A stretch of DNA of 64,000 nucleotides from assembly GCA_034620365.1 (NCBI GenBank), contig JAQGEQ010000110.1, positions 310,001 through 374,000 of the forward strand. The letters are read 5' to 3'. Below the pieces are notes generated by a model. It was not told the origin of the DNA. It did not search any database and worked only from the letters and a program-made list of their open reading frames with translations. Positions 39,003-50,854 of this stretch are shown here, in pieces. Both the position numbers and the translations under genes were made by a program. Source of the DNA: Pegea sp. RAD2-039 (lineage: Eukaryota > Chordata > Thaliacea > Salpida > Salpidae). Within the stretch, counting starts at the first letter, position 1; every line of letters starts with the position of its first letter.

Positions 39003-39132
39003 ATTCGTCTGTTTCACTGCATAGTCTAGTTGGCGTGGAGTGTAGAGTCCTGCTGCATGGGCAACAACTTGATCTCCATTGTCTCTTCCCTGGCTAACAG
39101 CATGGTCGTTCTCAACTGAAGCAGAACAAAAA
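39003..39132 (-). pseudogene. Isolated coding-like patch, unidentified
   Basis: On the minus strand a pyrimidine-rich acceptor (TTCTGCTTCAG, ending near 39116) is followed by about 38 open codons containing DHAVSQGRDNGDQVVAHAAG and YTPRQLDYAVKQTN before a stop. It is GC-richer than its surroundings. It might be a terminal exon, a processed fragment, or the C-terminal part of the retroelement whose tail is copy C. I do not recognise it. Confidence 0.25.
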
Positions 39133-41502
39133 AACATTTTTTTAAATTTTTTACTACTGATTAGTTAAAATTTTAATTTTCATCCACGCTCATTTATCTA
39201 AAAATATAATTTCAGTTTAAGTTTAGTTTATTATAACGCTCGGGTTTTTCCTATTTTGTTTGTTCCTCTGTCGGCCTATCCTACAAGCTAAATTGTAGTT
39301 ACCTTTTGCAAATTTGACAGCAATATAAGTTTGATGGGCAACCGTTTGTTTACGTGGTACAAATGTTGCATTATTGCAGATTTTCAACTATAGCTTTTTT
39401 TTCTAATTCATTTTTTACTTTTATGGATTGTAAATGTATTGCAGTATTTGCAGCTTTTAAAAGTATAATTTAAATTTATAACAATCATAAAAATATTTGA
39501 ATAATAGTTAAAGGTCTTAAAATACAGGTAGTTGTTGAATTGCTTTATTGGTATTTAAATAATTAAATTAGATAATTATAGTATTTGCACTAACTTTTTT
39601 TTTGCAAACTAACACCCAAAATGTGTAATTTAAGATTTTATCCTTTTAATATATAGATTAATTTCAATTTTAAAGTCGTTAACTTTGATACTAACATAAA
39701 CTTTTCAAGGTTATTCATTTGCAAATGACTTTTATGAATTTTATTTTATGAATTCTGTAGGATATTTATTGCAATAAAAACTATTTAAAACATCAGATTT
39801 ATTTTTACAGAATGATTCAATTCTTATTTTATATATTTTTAATTTTTTCATCTGAAGTTTATCAATTTCCAAAATACTTTAAATATATTTAAAAGTTACT
39901 TTAAGAACTGTGTTACTTAACATTTTGTTAATATCAGAAGTATACATTTTTAATTCTAACCTGAAAGGTATTTGCTCATTTAAAGGTAATTCTGCAATTA
40001 ACTATCTTATACATGGTATTTTTAAGTTGAATTTATTTGTTTGTTTACTTTTGATGTCTAAAAGTTTACCATATATTTAATATTAAAAGTGTTAACAGAT
40101 AAATAAGTATGTCAGATTGCAGTAAATTGCTAATTAGAATTATTGCAACTTACAACATTAAAGCTTTTACTTTTATTGTAGTATTTTCTTACTTATTTAA
40201 TGTTTTTTAGTTAATAATAGTTTTATTGTTGATGTATTTTATCATGCTCATTCAGAAATTTTATCATTTTAAAATCAATAACATTTGATTCTTATAAAAA
40301 AAATTGCTGATTATAAAAATAGCTGATAATATTTTTTAATTAAATGTTTTATGATTATACTTTCATATTAGTTTTTTTAGATAGAAATTTTGAGATAGAA
40401 TAATCTCAAATATTTGAAACCATCACTATACTTTTGTTCCAATTTTTAATTTGAAACTAATTTTGCTCATTTTTATCTAAAAGAATTATAAATTATTTAT
40501 TTGTTAAGTTATAGAGGTATAAACATATATAATATTCAAAAACTTGTTTTAGTTTTCAAATAACACACAATGAAACAAAATTTTTATGTCTACAATGTTT
40601 GTTAATAAACATTTGATAAAACATTAGATTTTCTGTGAAAGTACATTATGTTTTAAATAATTATATTTCTTAAGTTTAGATTTTTTGTATATGTAAATTT
40701 ATTCATGTTGTTTCATGAAAGAACTGTTTTTTAAAACATTTAAGAACTAGTTATTATTTTCCTAACTTTTTTATTGTTGTTTTTAAATATAATATTGTTT
40801 GTAATAAATCTTATTAAATTAGTGGTCATTTTTAAATGGTAAAATAAGAGATCATACTGTGATTTGATATAACATAGATTAAAGACTAAATAATGCATAT
40901 GTTTATTAAAATATCAAACAAAAACACTAACTTTTTATCTCAATCGACTTTCCTCTTAATAAATTTTAATTGTAACAATTAACTTGTGTGCTTACAAATT
41001 CTTAGCAGAAATGTATCTTAATAATGACTTCATTTATTATTGCTGTTGTTTTTAAAATTATACTCATTTTTTAACTATACAATATTCAAAATATTTAATG
41101 CCATTGTTTATCACTTTATTAGTTTTCTTTCATTTTTTGCTCAAAAGTTGATGTTAGATAAAAAGTAGAACTTTTCTCAGATAGATTTAAGCAATGTTTT
41201 GACAATTTTTTTGTCATCAGTATTAGCAGGAAACCACTTTGTAGGTAGTGGTGTAATTGTTTTCAGTTGCTATTAGTGTTTTTTAATGCAAATTCAACTA
41301 TTAATTTATGATATAGATATATTTGAATTATTTTGTGGTTGAATTCTATAAGACCTATAAATACTAGCTTCAATTTAAAATTTTGTCACAAAGTCAGATT
41401 TATATTCAATTTATGAATGAAAGTTTAATATTTTAACAACTTTATTGCTTCTAGATTGTTAGAACTTTTAGTAATAAAAGATGTTTGTACTTTTTTCTTA
41501 GC

Positions 41503-44500
41503 ATGGATATTAGAAACAACAACCTCCATGTCATTAAGCATGATCTTTCAAATGAATGTGAGCTTATCAATGTTGTTTATTTTAAACTATTATAGTTTTT
41601 TTATATTCTCTTAGTATAATAACTACTAATGTTAATATAAAGTTCATCTAGTATATCTTGTAATTATTTCTAAAATAATCTTACTCTGCTTGTATATAAA
41701 AATGCATTATAAAAAAGAATAATTTGTAAACGTTTAAACTTTATAGTTCAAGAAAGTAGAACTTCCCAAAATGATTTTTCAAAAAGCCCTTATACAAGGT
41801 GAGTTGCTAGTAACCAAGAAATTCACCTGGGAAAATGTCTTACTTTTTTAGTCAAGTGACTTATTAAATGTAAATATTGATATTTTGTTTAACAAACTTA
41901 TAATCGTAGTACAATCAACTAGACAGTTTTTGTTTACAAAACAATGTAGTATCGAAATGCACTAGCTGTAATTTTTCATTGTTAAAAATGTCTGATAAAT
42001 GCAAAAGTTGTATTTCAATTATTTTCATTTAATTTGTAAAAAAGTTTCAAGTATTAGTCTGTAATAAATAAAACTGTAGAAACTAATCATCAATCATAAT
42101 CGTGTTTTTGGTAGAGAAATTTCAAATTTTATGGATCTAAGTACTTTACACGAGGTAAGTACTTTCATTTTACTTTTTACATTCATCATAATTTGATGTC
42201 TTTCTCAGAAACCTTCTGTTACTGACACAACTTGTCATAAGTTATCGGAAACAGCAGCAGCTAGTCATTACAACATGAGGCTTCTCGCGGATAGCGCTCA
42301 GCAAGTATCCAGGCAACCTCAACAGTACGGTCAACCAAGTAGTAGCGCTTCAGATAATATGCAGCAACATCCGCGCGACGATAATGACGTAGATCAAAGC
42401 GAGATGAAGAGCTCATCACCGCTACATAAAAGATCCACTCTTCAGTCACGTGACTACAAGTCCTACAACGAGAGCTTCTCGCCTTTTCAATGGAATTCCT
42501 CCGACATCCAGCCTCACCGCTCCTCCACATCTGATTTCTTGATGACGTCAAACTCTCAGCGAATTCATGACGTCATGTATTCGAGTCAGAACAGCCCTTT
42601 GGTGGAGATATCAGATTACTCGAAGTCAGACAAGCGTGATCTGACAACACGAGGCTCTCGAGTCGATGACGTCATCAAAAAAGCACCGACGCCAGAGTTA
42701 AAGAGTCCATTAGAACAGCAGAAACAAGAACGCTTCTTTTGCGTCGCGCCTTCTAACGCAACTACGTCACAAGAGCTCGACGACGAAGCGCCGCTGAACG
42801 ATCGCGACAAAGAAGCGATAGGTGAGATCGGTGCGCTTCTCGAAACCATGGATAAACCATCGATAGATGGAAAGGGAGAAAAATCGGTTGATGGCGGGCA
42901 TTTGACGGTTGATTTCCCGCCAGCTGAAATTCAAATACTTGAAGAATCGGAAAACTCGTTTTCAGCCGGCAATAAAAAGTTGGTTGGAATATTTAGCAAA
43001 TCAACTTCACCAGTTGCTAATGACAACAGTTACATCACCACTTCTAATCCGATGCAATCGAATCAAGCCGCTACTTTGATGATTTCGTCACAATACGATC
43101 AGTGAGTGAATTTTGCACATCTTCTGACTTTTAAATGGTTTATTTTAGAAATAGAAGTTTTATGGACTATCAACAAGGTTCAAATCAAAGTCTCTCGTTT
43201 AATTTGAATGCTACAATCCACAATAACAACCAAATGAATGCTGCAAAAGTGCTGGTTGGTTTGTACTGGTCTGTAATGGTTCATTTAGTGACCACTTGAT
43301 ATTTATAGAATGATGAAAGTGGTTGTAACCAACCAGCACCTTCAAAACCATCCAATTACCAGCGAAACCATTCAGTGGAACCAGCAGCTTTTTCTACTGG
43401 TGACATGTTAGCATCAAGCCAATACACAGCACCATTTGCACAAACCTCACATAACAACCCGCTTCTTACTATAGCAACAGCAGCTACTTACATCAAAAGT
43501 GAAATATCAGCTCCTGCTACAACCACTGGTTGTGAAGCACGTGGTTACCAACAAACAATATTGCCACAAAACTACCCATTAATGATGCAACAGCAACCAG
43601 TAGGTATGGTCCAACAACAAACAGACGTGACCAGTAACAACTTAATGACCAACAATCAGTACCAGCAACAAGCACAAATGTATTTACCAAATAACTTCAC
43701 AAATGAGACAGAAACCAATAAAGCAGCTGGTCATCAAGTAAAAACTTACCAATTGCCACGCAAACCAACTGATGATGGTCTAACTGTCCACCTGTCCACT
43801 GAAAACCCTTCAGTACAATTCTCATATGGCAGCAACAATTTGGCTCAATTGGCAACTATCGCTGTAGCCGCTGCAAGTCGCGAAGACATGTTCAGTTTCA
43901 ACATAGACGATTCGATTCCAAACACCGATTTCACTCAACCAGCTGATCTGTCCACGAACCACCCCAACGAGGAAGGGGCGGGCTGGTTGTCGTCCAGTCG
44001 AGTCCCACAAGCCTCACATGAAGGCGAAATCCTCCCCATCAGGACCAATCACGATCCTTTCATCTCTCCTACAAACGTCATCAACAACGCGACGTCATAC
44101 TGCGGTTATGGACGCGCGAACCCCGTCGTCAACAACATCACGTTGAACGCTGCATCAGCTGACAACAGCTCGAAGAACGTGACGTCATCGAACACAGTGA
44201 CGTGGCAGGAAAGTACATTTAGTTCGAACAGCTACGACGATCACGATCCGTTGATGCAAGAAGCCTTTGACGTCGCCGATCCCAGCAATATTTTACCCAA
44301 TTCAATGATGGGTGGGACCCCTACAGGGGGCGCCTTTTTTCGCGGTTCATCGCGCCCTATGAGGCAACGTCATCATAGTGAAGGGGCCCATCTCATCCGA
44401 TCTAATCTTCAAGGAGCTAATCTTCTAAAACACATCCTTCATAATCGAAATCAACAACCGGAGCAAGAAGCGGCTGCCTCGCTTGTGAATGATGACAACT

Positions 44501-47299
44501 TCACTTCTGTGCCCCATAAACCCCCATGTGCGCCCTACACCACCAACCTAGTTACCAATAGTTACAACGGGCAACCTGATTCGATCGCAGCTGGTAGCAT
44601 CAATAACAACCAACCACAGTTCGTTGCTACCACCAACACGGTTGCCATATCAACACAAGTCAACTTACAACAAGTTGCTACCAGCAACGAAACAAAAAAA
44701 GAGAGTTGGGCAGAACCCAAGCCCCTAAATCCCCGGCGTATCCGAAGAAGGAGGCACTCCGCTGATTGTCGGCTGCTGATGAAGCAGAATAAATATCCTC
44801 TTTATCCGGACAGCAACAGATCAGTAAAAAGACTCTTACACCCGTGCCCAGAGGGTCGCGTACGCCAGAAACCCCCTCCTTTGCATATACCTCAAAGCGT
44901 TAACAGTTTTGCCTCATCTGTTGGACCTGCGATCTTGTATCAAAGTAATCTTCATCACCGCTCTAGTCGTCGGTAGGTGGCGCGCTTATTTGCTTCAAAG
45001 TGGATGGTAACCATAGCAACTAATTACTAGGCCCAGTGGTGAAAGCAGTACCAGTGGAGGAGGAATCTATGAGAAGATCCCGCCCTATACTCCGCCCCCA
45101 ATGTTGAGTCCCATGAGAGCTGGCTCTGGTCTTTATTGTAAGACTCCTTGTACCCCCTACAAGTTGATGAGGCAGGGTTAGTAGCGCGCGCGCGCGTTCT
45201 GCTTATTTGCACTCGCGCTCTCCCTACGTCACTAATTGCGCGGTTGTTATGGGTTTTAGCGAGTGGAAGCGATTCGATTTCGTCGATTATTACTCCTATA
45301 ATCGAAGTTGATGAAAACAAAGAATTGCAACACGCGACAACACCGACGACGTCGGTAGTAGATGAAATGGACATCGATTTTGATGATGATAACATCAGCA
45401 TCAGGTCATCAGAACCGTAAGTAGCTCGCTTCTAACTACTGAAGCGTGACAGACTGCTTGATCGGAATATTTAGTAAAAAAGTTTATTATTTACAGAAAA
45501 ATTAATCTTGGTGGTCGGTTTCAGGCTGAAATACCTAATCTAGGTGAGAAGATGTTGATGTTTGGTGATGACCAACTAATTTATTTGTTTTTTAGTCGGT
45601 GGTCCGTGTACCAGCTCAAATCTGTCCCAACTAATTTGGAAACCGCAACCAGGAAATAGTCGCAAAAGTAAATATCTGTTTGTTTATCTGTCTGTTTGTT
45701 TATTAATTTGTTGTTTGTTTGTTTTGAAGTTGAGGAGTTCTTGGAGCTTGCGTGTTCAGCTGTAGTTCCTTACGGAGGTTCTAACAAAGAATATGCTCTT
45801 CATTGTCTTCTCAAATGCGGTGGAAATATTCTGGTAAATTTTCCGTCTTTCTTCCATGTAAATCAAATTGAAATATTCCAAATATCTCTCATCACTTGAT
45901 GAAGTGAGGAGAAAGAGCCTTCAGCTTGTTTGTCGATGATTCATCATCAACTTTTTCATCTTTTTTCTCTACAGCAAGCGGTTGAAATGTTGACTAAACA
46001 ATGGACCCCATCTCGAAAACGAAGTTGTCATAACGATGTGGTCTATCATTTTAATGGGTCAGGACAGCCCTGGTCTTTTGAAGAGATCCGTTTATTTGAA
46101 GAAGGGATGAGAGAAAGTCGGAAGGATTTCTTCGTGATCTCTCAGAAGGTGATCTTTCAATACATCTTTCCATGATCTCTGCATCTTCCCATGATCTCTG
46201 CATCTTCCCATGATCTCTGCATCTTCCCATGATCTCTGCATCTTTCCATGATCTCTGCATCTTCCCATGATCTCTGCATCTTTCCATGATCTCTGCATCT
46301 TCCCATGATCTCTACATCTTCCCATGATCTCTGCATCTTTCCCATGATCTTTGTATCTTCTCATGATCTCTGCATCTTCCCATGGTCTTTGCATCTTCCC
46401 ATGGTCTCTACATCTTCCCATGATCTCTACATCTTCCCATGATCTCTGCATCTTTCCCATGATCTCTACATCTTGTCGCACGCGTACATCTTTCAGTTGA
46501 TCTTCATCTTCTACAGATCAAATCCCGGAGCACAGCGGAGTGTGTCGAGCGCTATTATCACGTGACTAAACGGAATCAAGGGAGATTGCAGACTCTACGA
46601 AGAGCAGCAGGAATAGTTCGCATCAACAACTTTGATGAGATTGTCTCCTACACATCTTCATCTGATGTAGATCACCTCCAACACTTATTACCTGTCCAAG
46701 TAAGTCTCAAATGTCCCACATTTGTGGCCCACTGACATGGTATTTTCAGACTAACTACGGTTCACCTGATTCTTGTCACAATTACTCAAATCTGAGAACG
46801 CATGAACAATACAAGACAGTGATACAGGATCGCGCTCTCAACCACATCAGAGGTTGAGTGTTGATGACGTCATTGATGTGTTGATGACGTCATTGATGTG
46901 TTTGTTTGCAGCTCGTGTTTCAAATCCAGCCTCTCCAGCGGGGTCGCCTGCCTCTATGACGTCAGTCGACGATCAGTTGAACCGAGCCCAAGACTTTCCT
47001 TGTCCTGTTTGTAAAAAGACGTTTCAAAAGGTATCAGATGACGTCATTGGTGCGTGATGACGTCATCCATGTTTATTCAGGTAAAGAGTCGCAACGCTCA
47101 TATGAAGACGCATGGTAAACAGGCTCAAGAAAAGCGACGCGCGCGTCAAGAGGAAATGAAGCGTGAAGCGATTCGTAAACAACAAATCACTTTTCATCAA
47201 CATCATCACAACATTTATCCTTCAATTTTACCGCCACAATCAACCAATCAGCAGCAAGTAGATGTTCTCGCTCATTACGTCAATGACAATCACACGTGA
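41503..47299 (+). CDS. MIDEAS: MIDEAS/TRERF1-type ELM2-SANT co-repressor subunit with C2H2 finger
   Basis: Scaffold expected to recruit HDAC1/2 and DNTTIP1 (MiDAC complex) through ELM2-SANT, in the nucleus. Sixteen exons keep phase (41503-41557, 41747-41798, 42115-42154, 42209-43101, 43155-43254, 43309-44972, 45031-45176, 45260-45416, 45497-45543, 45596-45667, 45730-45833, 45975-46148, 46517-46699, 46750-46852, 46912-47030, 47081-47299) for 1,375 aa. A long Gln/Asn/Ser-rich disordered N-terminus is followed by the family PPYTPPPMLSPMRAGSGLY motif, ELM2 (INLGGRFQAEIPNL ... ALHCLLKCGGNIL), SANT (WSFEEIRLFEEGMRESRKDF ... CVERYYHVTK), and a C-terminal finger FPCPVCKKTFQK-VKSRNAHMKTH (CxxC, HxxxH) split by a 50-nt intron. 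The finger argues for the TRERF1/ZNF541 type of architecture. The ATG sits one base after an acceptor AG. The first three exons are AT-rich; the rest is GC-richer and full of TGACGTCA. Confidence 0.93.
46162..46478. repeat. 19-bp minisatellite in the SANT-splitting intron of MIDEAS
   Basis: About 16-17 tandem units of CATCTTCCCATGATCTCTG with scattered single-base changes, filling most of intron 46149-46516. Because 19 is not a multiple of three, all minus-strand frames stay open and cycle every 57 nt. That open frame is an artefact, not a gene. Confidence 0.95.
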
Positions 47300-47366
47300 A
47301 GTAGTAGAGCGAGTTGCTACTGGTTACCATGTATTTAAAGTTTTATTTAAGTCGATGTGTGTTTGA

Positions 47367-47922
47367 TGACGTCATCAGTTGCGGTATCCGGCAACTACAA
47401 GTGCCTTTTGCTGTCTTACAGCGTCAACGTCATCTTTCTAGCCACCCACGTGACCTTTTAATCACTCAGCTGATCTTTCTAACCAATCACGTGACTTTTT
47501 GAAGCCTTCCTTTCGATTATGCTCTTCAATTACTAACAGATCCAAGTGACCTTTAACTCGCGTCGCGGTCATGACGTCACTAATCGTCTCTGCGCTTCCT
47601 TCATCTTGAAATCAATTAGTGGAGTCATATGCGAGTGCCTACCACTGAAACTGCAGCCGGCCTGATGATGACGTCACGAGCCGCAAAGACCCAAACTTTT
47701 TGGTTGATCAAATTTTGCAATTTTTTTTTTTATTGTGTCCAAAAAAATGTTCAATTACGTCACAGAAACTCTCGTGTGATGACGTCATCACTTGAGTGTT
47801 GAATAGCAAATGCTTTCTTCACTGTCATGATGGCGTCATTGTGACGTCATACCTGCTCTCATACGTCAGTGTTTATAACTGCGTCTTCTGTGCTGTAACT
47901 TAAGCATGCTCTGATGACGTCA
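47367..47922. promoter_or_regulatory. Cluster of TGACGTCA palindromes downstream of MIDEAS
   Basis: Six exact TGACGTCA sites (47367, 47572, 47669, 47780, 47842, 47915), several one-base variants, and CACGTG words at about 47448 and 47487 within 560 bp, in GC-richer DNA just after the stop codon. It is either the MIDEAS 3'UTR or a bZIP-type regulatory region. No conserved coding sequence is seen in it. Confidence 0.5.
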
Positions 47923-48111
47923 CGAGCGCGACAAGCGCGCGCTTTGCTCATTGGTCCGTGAAATTGCTTCCGAATCGACTATTTATCAATTTTGCTTCTT
48001 TATCCAAAAAAATCAGTTTTTATCCAAACCTAGTTTAGAAATTCAACTTTTTGTTAAAATTAATAAAACTAATTAATTGAAACTTTCATGAGCATCAGAT
48101 GAAGATGAGAG

Positions 48112-48450
48112 AGTTTGAAGATGTTGCTCTCAAAGTTTGAAGATGTTGCTCCCAAAGTTTGAAGATGTTGCTCCCAAAGTTTGAAGATGTTGCTCTCAAA
48201 GTTTGAAGATGTTGCTCCCAAAGTTTGAAGATGTTGCTCCCAAAGTTTGAAGATGTTGCTCCCAAAGTTTGAAGATGTTGCTCTCAAAGTTTGAAGATGT
48301 TGCTCCCAAAGTTTGAAGATGTTGCTCTCAAAGTTTGAAGATGTTGCTCCCAAAGTTTGAAGATGTTGCTCCCAAAGTTTGAAGATGTTGCTCCCAAAGT
48401 TTGAAGACATTGCTTCCAAAGCTTGAAGATGTTGCTCCCAAAGTTTGAAG
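48112..48450. repeat. 22-bp minisatellite
   Basis: About 15 units of GAAGATGTTGCTCCCAAAGTTT, with CTCTC/CTCCC alternation between units, between the MIDEAS and GIT genes. Open minus-strand frames through it are products of the 66-nt supercycle. Confidence 0.95.
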
Positions 48451-50241
48451 ATTTTGAGCAAAGTATGATACAAGTCAGAAGATTCAAATTTCTTCTTGCT
48501 TCATTCTCATGATCTGATCTTCATCATTCAGATTCTAATCTTTTGAAATAAATCTAAAGATCTATTTCAGCAATTGAGCTAGGGACTTGGCAGCATTGTA
48601 TTTATATTATTTATTACAATAAATGCGAAGCAGGGAACCCTTTGCTAACACACATTTTCACAAATAATTTAGATATATTTGAAATACAGTTTATTTGAAT
48701 AATTATATTTTGAAGATTTTCTTTATTCTGCTGATTTAGATCTAAACAGTTATTAAAAAGTTTTTAAAAAAGTGATAATTGAAAAAAACATTATATTAAT
48801 TCAAATATTCGAAATATATAATTTATCAATTTTGTTATTTGATAAATTATTTTAGTGGCAAGATATCCCTCAAAATATTGTAGATCTGTTGGATATATTC
48901 TTAATTTTAAGTTTATCGATACAAATGAGGTTTAAACAAATGTTTTTAATCTACATCATATTTTGTTCATCGACAGAACAACTTTAAAAAGAAAATCATT
49001 TTGTATCAAGTAATAAAACATAATTTTTCTCTTTCTGATTATTTGGCCTGTATACAAGAATCTGAAGAAATCTTTGATAAGAATAAGAAGATTTCAAATA
49101 GATTGTAATTAATATCTTTTGGCAAACAGATATCTTTTCGATTAGGTTAAAAATTTTCTGAAAATTTATTTACTAAATTAAACGACTTTTTAGTAATGAA
49201 ATTGGGGGATACTAATTTTAAGGCAGTGTTGATTTACCAGCTCAAAATTGAAAATGTATTTTAGTTTTTATAATTAGAATTTACTTTGAAAATGTACGTT
49301 TCGAAAGTTTTTAGCACTTACTTTTGTGATTGATTGGGTTGTAAGGCATTCATTTTGATAAAAGTAAGTTTTTTAAATAACTTGCTTATCTACAATTTGA
49401 TAAAGAAAGCTGTCTCAAGCGTCAACTAAAAGATCATTTATCGGAAGAGCGTATGAATGTGGATGGAAGAAAACCACCTCTTACACCATTGTTTTTAGTA
49501 GTTAATTGCCTAAGTAATTTAGCTGAATCATTTTCGCCTAAAACTCATCTTTATGCTAGAGGCAAACTGTTCTTGAATATTATTAGTTACTTTTTGAATT
49601 TTGTTATATTTGATTTTAGATATTATTTATTTAAAGACTAAAACACTAAGATGGGCGCTTAGCGTAATCGAAGCAAGGGTTTTTAAGTTTTTTTCTTTGA
49701 GTATTTGTAAGTTTTCCTAAATTCGTTTTTGGCTATCAATTTACCAAAGCAATAAAACTGACTTTTTACCATCTTGTACTTCAACTGGTTCCACTGGTAT
49801 TACAAGTTAATTTTCAAAAATAAACTTCCTAATCAATTCTGTATGTATATTTTGTATAATTAGAAAGATTATTTGTTGATCAGCTTTTGTAAAATGTTGA
49901 TAATAAAATGATAATATTTGTTCGAAAAAGTTCGAAAGATTTTTTACAAAATCTAAATTTCAAAAAAAAAGTATTTTTAACGACAAATGAAAGACAACAA
50001 GATTTGATTTGAAGCAAATTTCCGATTATTTTCTTCCTAATCCCAAAAATTTATAAGAAAAACTCTTTCAACATCAGCTGGTTGGAAATCTACAGAAAAT
50101 GAAATAAAAGTAATTAGGACAAAAAAGTTGCTAAAAGTCACGTGTTTCGATGTTGAACTTCCGTAGACTTTGTGCAAATAATTCATCTTTTTGTTAGTTT
50201 TTATCAGTTCAAAACAAACATCTTACAATACAACAAACAGA
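48451..50241. other. AT-rich intergenic stretch
   Basis: Apart from hairpin repeat copy D nothing coding is supported. A 62-codon open stretch at 49453 has no recognisable similarity or splice support. Confidence 0.5.
48601..48670 (-). repeat. Dispersed hairpin repeat, copy D (stem lost)
   Basis: Shares TTATTACAATAAATGCGAAG and GCTAACACACATTTTCACAA with the other copies, but is about 12 bp shorter through the hairpin, where only AGGGAACCCT remains. Confidence 0.7.
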
Positions 50242-50405
50242 ATGTGTTTGTCGATCAAATTCAAAATGGTTTCAACTAATCAATATTCATCTGAAACCTG
50301 TTCTTCGCCCCCAACAGCAAATTTGAAGATATTATTTAGATGTCTATTCAAACTCAAATTGAAGTTTCAGCTTGAGCGAGAAGTGGTCACGTGGCAGAGA
50401 GAGAT
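50242..50405 (+). CDS. Orphan candidate first exon, unidentified
   Basis: An ATG at 50242 opens 54 codons (MCLSIKFKMVSTNQYSSETC ... EREVVTWQRE) that run to a good donor (GAT|GTAAGA at 50406). An acceptor-like TTTTTGTTAG lies about 45 nt upstream, the same layout as real genes here. No following exon is evident before GIT, which ends at 50855 on the other strand. It may be a non-functional fragment or chance. Confidence 0.25.
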
Positions 50406-50854
50406 GTAAGAACAATATTTTATTTACTTTCTGTTTTTATGTTGATGTCGCTTATAAGAAAAATGACTAAAAAATGAGATTTCAAAAACAAAAATTAATC
50501 AAAAGTAAGAGACAAGCAGCGCAGCTAACCACGTGACTACTTTCAAATTGAAGTGGTGGGAGTGGCAAGGGGAAGGGGAAAATAAATGGAAATAGCTCGA
50601 TGGATTTCATTGATCAGTGAGTCACGTGATGCTACTACGTCATCGCTTCGATTATTCGAAATGAAAAGAGGTTGATGAAGAAATTAAGGAAATGTTGGTG
50701 GTGATGTAGGTCATGATGAAATGAGATCTAACTTATTAACGAGTACATCTGAATAGAGAAATAAATAAACTCGAAAATAAATCAAGTCATGATGACGGTG
50801 AACGAACAAACACAGTAGACGAGGAAGTGGGTAGGGGGGTGGGGCTTGTGGGGT
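50406..50854. other. GC-richer flank 3' of GIT
   Basis: Several CACGTG words (50529, 50623) and a purine-rich GGGAAGGGGAAAA tract. Probably the GIT 3'UTR on the minus strand. No further gene is seen. Confidence 0.45.

Larger units (their letters stand above)
36791..41502. other. AT-rich gap upstream of the MIDEAS-like gene
   Basis: Contains hairpin repeat copy C and a GC-richer coding-like patch at about 39003-39132. From 39200 to 41490 it is A/T-rich without genes. The right end is a pyrimidine tract and acceptor AG at 41500-41501, one base before the MIDEAS ATG. Confidence 0.55.

Noticed and set aside
42261-42551. 96-codon minus-strand open stretch opposite MIDEAS
   Set aside because: Shadow of the real plus-strand exon; no homology of its own.
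46051-46481. Open minus-strand frames with RSWEDAEIMGRCRDHGKMQ-like repeats
   Set aside because: Translation of a 19-bp minisatellite; every frame is open by periodicity, and the stretch lies in an intron of MIDEAS.
48069-48487. Open minus-strand frames with SNFGSNIFKLWEQHLQTLG-like repeats
   Set aside because: Product of the 22-bp minisatellite; no splice signals or flanking coding sequence.
49453-49641. 62-codon open stretch
   Set aside because: Compositionally like its AT-rich surroundings, with no homology or splice context.
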